DNA of 64,000 nucleotides from G963662675 sp963662675 (GTDB lineage: Bacteria > Bacteroidota > Bacteroidia > Bacteroidales > Prolixibacteraceae): NCBI GenBank assembly GCA_963662675.2, contig CAXXHP010000004.1:1054001-1118000 (forward strand), in the 5' to 3' direction. This document shows, in pieces, positions 63,246-64,000 of the stretch (position 1 is its first letter; each line of letters starts with the position of its first letter). The notes under the pieces were generated by a model that worked only from the letters and a program-made list of their open reading frames with translations, made no database searches and was not told the DNA's origin. A program made the translations under genes and the position numbers.

Positions 63246-64000
63246 TCAATTAAAGGTAGCATCTTCCTCTATCTTTTCATATTTACTTCCGTTTGACGGA
63301 TCAACTTCATTTAAAATGGCTAAAACTCTATTTTTCTCATCAGGATAAGATTGAGCAAAAACATTAACCATTTCATCTACCTTTGCATCAAAGAAAACTT
63401 GCAATATATATATTGAAGGCCTTGTTCTAAATACCTTTTGAATTAGCTTTAACGATTCGGCCATCGCTGATCGTCCTTCCTCAATTCTCTCACTCATCAA
63501 ATCCAGTCCTAAGCGATGATAGCTGTATATACATTGGCGATATGATGAATATGATCTATTTAATAGGTTCTCAACCAACCAATATCTATTCTTTTCACTT
63601 TCATATGCCTTCCACCCTGATTCCCGAGCATTTTGAGAGTTGTTTACAATCTGTTGGGCTTTTTGATAATACTCTGTCCCTCCCTCTGGAGAAAAAGAAT
63701 CATAATCCATTCCGATAATAATATATGCATAATAAGCCATCAAATTTGTGAGATTATCACTGTTCGATGTTTCATTAAATTCCAAAGATTGGTACTCGGC
63801 AAATTTAGCTTGAAAGTCTTTGTCCTTTATGTTCAGTAATGTTGATTCATATGATGAATTATAGATAGGACGTTTAAGTTGCACGGTCATTGACCCCTTA
63901 AACTCATTAGAAGATACTTGTTCGTCAAGTTGAATGAAAATATTACATTCTATTCTTTCGTCTTGTGAATAAACATCATCTGTCCATTTCCGATTATTCA
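63246..64000 (-). CDS. porD: DUF4835 family protein, PorD-like (5' truncated)
   Basis: The frame stays open to base 64000, so the start lies outside the window; the ATG at 63890 is internal. The visible 251 codons include NNRKWTDDVYSQDERIECNIFIQ, PVYNSSYE-like RPIYNSSYES and LMAYYAYIIIGMDYDSFSPEGGTEYYQKAQQIVNNSQ, all typical of DUF4835. This family is linked to the type IX secretion system as PorD; that link is from memory of the family, not from this sequence. It is the upstream partner of recN. Confidence 0.82.
   Translation of the reverse strand, partial: NNRKWTDDVYSQDERIECNIFIQLDEQVSSNEFKGSMTVQLKRPIYNSSYESTLLNIKDKDFQAKFAEYQSLEFNETSNSDNLTNLMAYYAYIIIGMDYDSFSPEGGTEYYQKAQQIVNNSQNARESGWKAYESEKNRYWLVENLLNRSYSSYRQCIYSYHRLGLDLMSERIEEGRSAMAESLKLIQKVFRTRPSIYILQVFFDAKVDEMVNVFAQSYPDEKNRVLAILNEVDPSNGSKYEKIEEDATFN

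Overview
The window looks like chromosomal DNA of a Bacteroidota bacterium, probably a Prolixibacteraceae- or Marinilabiliales-like environmental lineage. The AT-rich base composition, SusC/SusD pairs, FecR/ECF regulators, general lack of Shine-Dalgarno sequences, and a RecN gene followed by a PorD-like (DUF4835) gene point this way. The exact genus is inference. I saw no tRNA, rRNA, CRISPR array or intact insertion sequence.

Layout. 1-3254 (+ strand): the end of a hexapeptide-repeat acetyltransferase, an iron-type alcohol dehydrogenase, a glycerol/water channel and a decayed XRE regulator. 3357-4971 (-): an orphan Rhs C-terminal tip with a cysteine-peptidase/amidase-like toxin domain and a secreted neighbour that may be its immunity protein. 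5127-46037 (-): a very large polysaccharide utilisation locus (PUL) built from three FecR-SusC units (A, B and C, right to left C, B, A). 46193-60547 (-): a second PUL, D, with ECF sigma, FecR, SusC, SusD, a GH106-like enzyme and a GH78 enzyme. 60914-64000: housekeeping genes (PhnA-like on +, RecN and a PorD-like protein on -).

Function. The two PULs carry three GH78 and four GH106 or GH106-like alpha-L-rhamnosidase-type proteins. They also carry two secreted esterases, a secreted MBL-fold hydrolase, a lipoprotein fusing an esterase to an MBL domain, and a short neutral-ceramidase-like hydrolase. Together they suggest outer-membrane capture and periplasmic breakdown of an acylated, rhamnose-rich glycan or glycoconjugate. 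I found no sulfatase, polysaccharide lyase or rhamnose catabolic gene, so the substrate is not settled.

Regulation and evolution. All four fecR genes have a similar promoter-like element upstream. In A, B and C it is exactly CTAGGGG, 16 bases, then C(A/G)TAT. All four fecR genes are also followed by a hairpin before susC. FecR-A and FecR-B differ at only 9 of 351 residues. SusC-A looks like a mosaic: an N-terminus like SusC-B joined to a barrel like SusC-C. Only SusC-C and SusC-D keep the STN signalling domain, and only C and D have an adjacent ECF gene. A reasonable model is that one ECF/FecR/STN relay (C) serves three susC operons in cis. One GH106 gene is broken by four single-base insertions within 224 bases, each in a homopolymer run, which may be an assembly fault.
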